Of a stretch of 6,193 bases of DNA, positions 5,032 to 6,193 are shown in pieces. Under the pieces are notes generated by a model. That model searched no databases, was not told where the DNA came from, and saw only the letters and a list, made by a program, of their open reading frames with translations. Made by a program: the position numbers and the translations under genes. Source of the DNA: Holophagales bacterium (GTDB taxonomy: Bacteria > Acidobacteriota > Holophagae > Holophagales > Holophagaceae); assembly GCA_031256155.1 (NCBI GenBank), contig JAIRRD010000233.1, positions 1 through 6,193 of the forward strand. Reading direction: 5' to 3'. The first letter of the stretch is position 1. Each line of letters begins with the position of its first letter.

Positions 5032-5044
5032 CAGGAACTCTTAA

Positions 5045-6193
5045 CTATAAGTCGCTGGGTTGATTGAGGGGAAAATCGGTGGGTGCGGGTGTGCGGTCCG
5101 GCAAATATTCAACCCCGCCAGCTTCATTGAGCCAATAGCGGAATGGGCGAAACTTCATGCCTAGCATGTGAGCCGCTTTGGTGCGGTTACCGCCACAAAA
5201 ATCCAGCGCCTTACGCATAAAGTGGGCTTTGTATGATTTCAGATAGGCATCTAAATTAAAGCCGCTTTCAGGCAGTTCCGCTTGCTTTAGCGGCTGGGCT
5301 TCAATACTTAACTCTGAGAGAAAATTCTCTGGAAACACTTCGCTGCCCAGAATTCCGACAGCCCCAAGAACTGCGAAACGCTCCATTAGGTTCTCAAGCT
5401 CGCGCACGTTGCCCGGAAATGGGTAAGAACACAACATTTTCATGGCGTCCCCTGTAAGTGTCATTGGCGGTTTGCCAAGCCGTTCGCAGGCTTTTGATAA
5501 AAAATGACTTACAAACAAGGGCAGGTCTTCCAAGCGCTCTCTCAAAGGCGGCAATTCCAGATGAAGAATATTCAAGCGGTAGTACAAGTCCTGGCGAAAT
5601 CTACCCCTTTCCGCTAATTCCCGAATGTTGTGGTTGGTAGCGCATATCACGCGGACGTCTATCGGCATTTCTTTGCTTGAGCCTATTCTTCTCACTTTCA
5701 GCTCTTGCATTACCCTTAAGAGCTTTACTTGCAGTGTCAGGGACATTTCGCCTATTTCATCAAGAAAAATGATGCCGCCTTTGGCTTCTTCAAAAAGACC
5801 CCGTTTCATGGCACTCGCACCGGTAAAACTACCTTTTTCAAAACCAAAAAGTTCAGATTCCAAAAGGTTTTCCGGCAGTGCCCCGCAATTCACGGGAACA
5901 AACGGCCCTTTGCTTCTGACCGAATATCGGTGAATCAGTCTCGCCGCCAGCTCTTTTCCTGTGCCGCTTTCGCCTGTAATTAGAACTGTAGCATCGGCAA
6001 CAGCAAATTTACCTATCAGGGCCTGAACACGTCTGATACTATCGCTTATGCCTATCAGGTCTCCAACACTATTGGCCTCTGGCGTTTTTGCGGGAGACGA
6101 GTCGGCCAGTATCCCATGAATGACTTTAACAAGTTCCTGAATGTCGTTTTTTGCCTTTGTCAGAAAATCCACTGCGCCCAGGGACAGGGCCTG
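5045..6193 (-). CDS. Sigma-54-dependent response regulator, NtrC/PilR-like (partial, N-terminus outside window)
   Basis: The frame is open to the right edge: the 8 residues before a possible GTG start at 6172 read QALSLGAV and continue as DFLTK, the end of a receiver domain with its conserved lysine (K13). The GTG is therefore internal and most of the receiver lies outside; 382 residues remain. The AAA+ domain follows: Walker A GESGTGK (74-80), sigma-54 loop GSFTGA (121-126, a Ser variant of GAFTGA), Walker B IIFLDE (141-146), RFRQDLYYRLN with arginine fingers (about 198-208), sensor II PGNVREL (260-266). A FIS-type helix-turn-helix ends the protein: GGNRTKAAHMLGMKFRPFRYWLNEAG (about 334-359). 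The FRPFRYWL recognition helix resembles PilR-type regulators (FRSFRYKL), which fits the pilin gene 100 bases downstream. Phosphorylation by a sensor kinase would drive sigma-54 open complexes; the kinase is not in the window. The receiver has DFLTKA where KP is usual, a mild oddity. Confidence 0.93.
   Translation of the reverse strand, partial: QALSLGAVDFLTKAKNDIQELVKVIHGILADSSPAKTPEANSVGDLIGISDSIRRVQALIGKFAVADATVLITGESGTGKELAARLIHRYSVRSKGPFVPVNCGALPENLLESELFGFEKGSFTGASAMKRGLFEEAKGGIIFLDEIGEMSLTLQVKLLRVMQELKVRRIGSSKEMPIDVRVICATNHNIRELAERGRFRQDLYYRLNILHLELPPLRERLEDLPLFVSHFLSKACERLGKPPMTLTGDAMKMLCSYPFPGNVRELENLMERFAVLGAVGILGSEVFPENFLSELSIEAQPLKQAELPESGFNLDAYLKSYKAHFMRKALDFCGGNRTKAAHMLGMKFRPFRYWLNEAGGVEYLPDRTPAPTDFPLNQPSDL

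Noticed and set aside
6170..6172. GTG at 6172 as the true start of the sigma-54 regulator
   Set aside because: The frame stays open upstream and encodes the end of a receiver domain (ALSLGAV-DFLTK), so the gene continues beyond the window.
1..6193. CRISPR array, tRNA/rRNA genes, insertion sequence or transposase
   Set aside because: I looked for regularly spaced repeats, cloverleaf/T-loop words and transposase motifs and saw none.

Overview
The window reads as ordinary chromosomal DNA of a Gram-negative bacterium. It carries a TonB-type C-terminal domain behind a signal peptide, a type IV pilin/type II secretion pseudopilin, and a sigma-54 response regulator. A PVC-superphylum relative (Lentisphaerota/Kiritimatiellota-like) is a guess from overall flavour only; nothing here fixes the taxon. 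Most genes are of moderate GC. The single plus-strand gene and the intergenic stretches are clearly more AT-rich.

Layout. 1-710 (minus) is the N-terminal two thirds or so of a GlcD-family FAD-linked oxidase that runs off the left edge. 711-1047 is a gene-free divergent regulatory region. It holds two perfect long-armed inverted repeats, a GC-rich hairpin element and candidate promoters in both directions. 1048-1785 (plus) is a secreted or periplasmic protein with a CsgG/TolB-N-like domain followed by a TonB C-terminal domain, an unusual pairing. It converges on a minus-strand run of genes that fills the rest of the window.

Minus-strand run, in transcription order: a PilR/NtrC-like sigma-54 response regulator (6193-5045, receiver domain cut off by the right edge); a 100-base gap with palindromes; a GspG-like pseudopilin (4944-4453); a DUF177/YceD protein whose start overlaps the pilin end (4478-3924); rpmF for ribosomal protein bL32 (3880-3695); plsX (3687-2641); and pyrH (2574-1858). 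yceD-rpmF-plsX is the widely conserved cluster linking 50S ribosome assembly to phospholipid synthesis. Here pyrH follows, where fabH often sits, and a pilin gene is attached in front. The regulator next to the pilin suggests local control of a pilus or secretion component, but no sigma-54 promoter is visible in the gap between them.

No complete new system is evident. The points most worth a second look are a perfect 16-bp palindrome of parS type inside the oxidase gene, the CsgG-like/TonB fusion with its operator-like upstream repeat, and the structured 711-1047 region.
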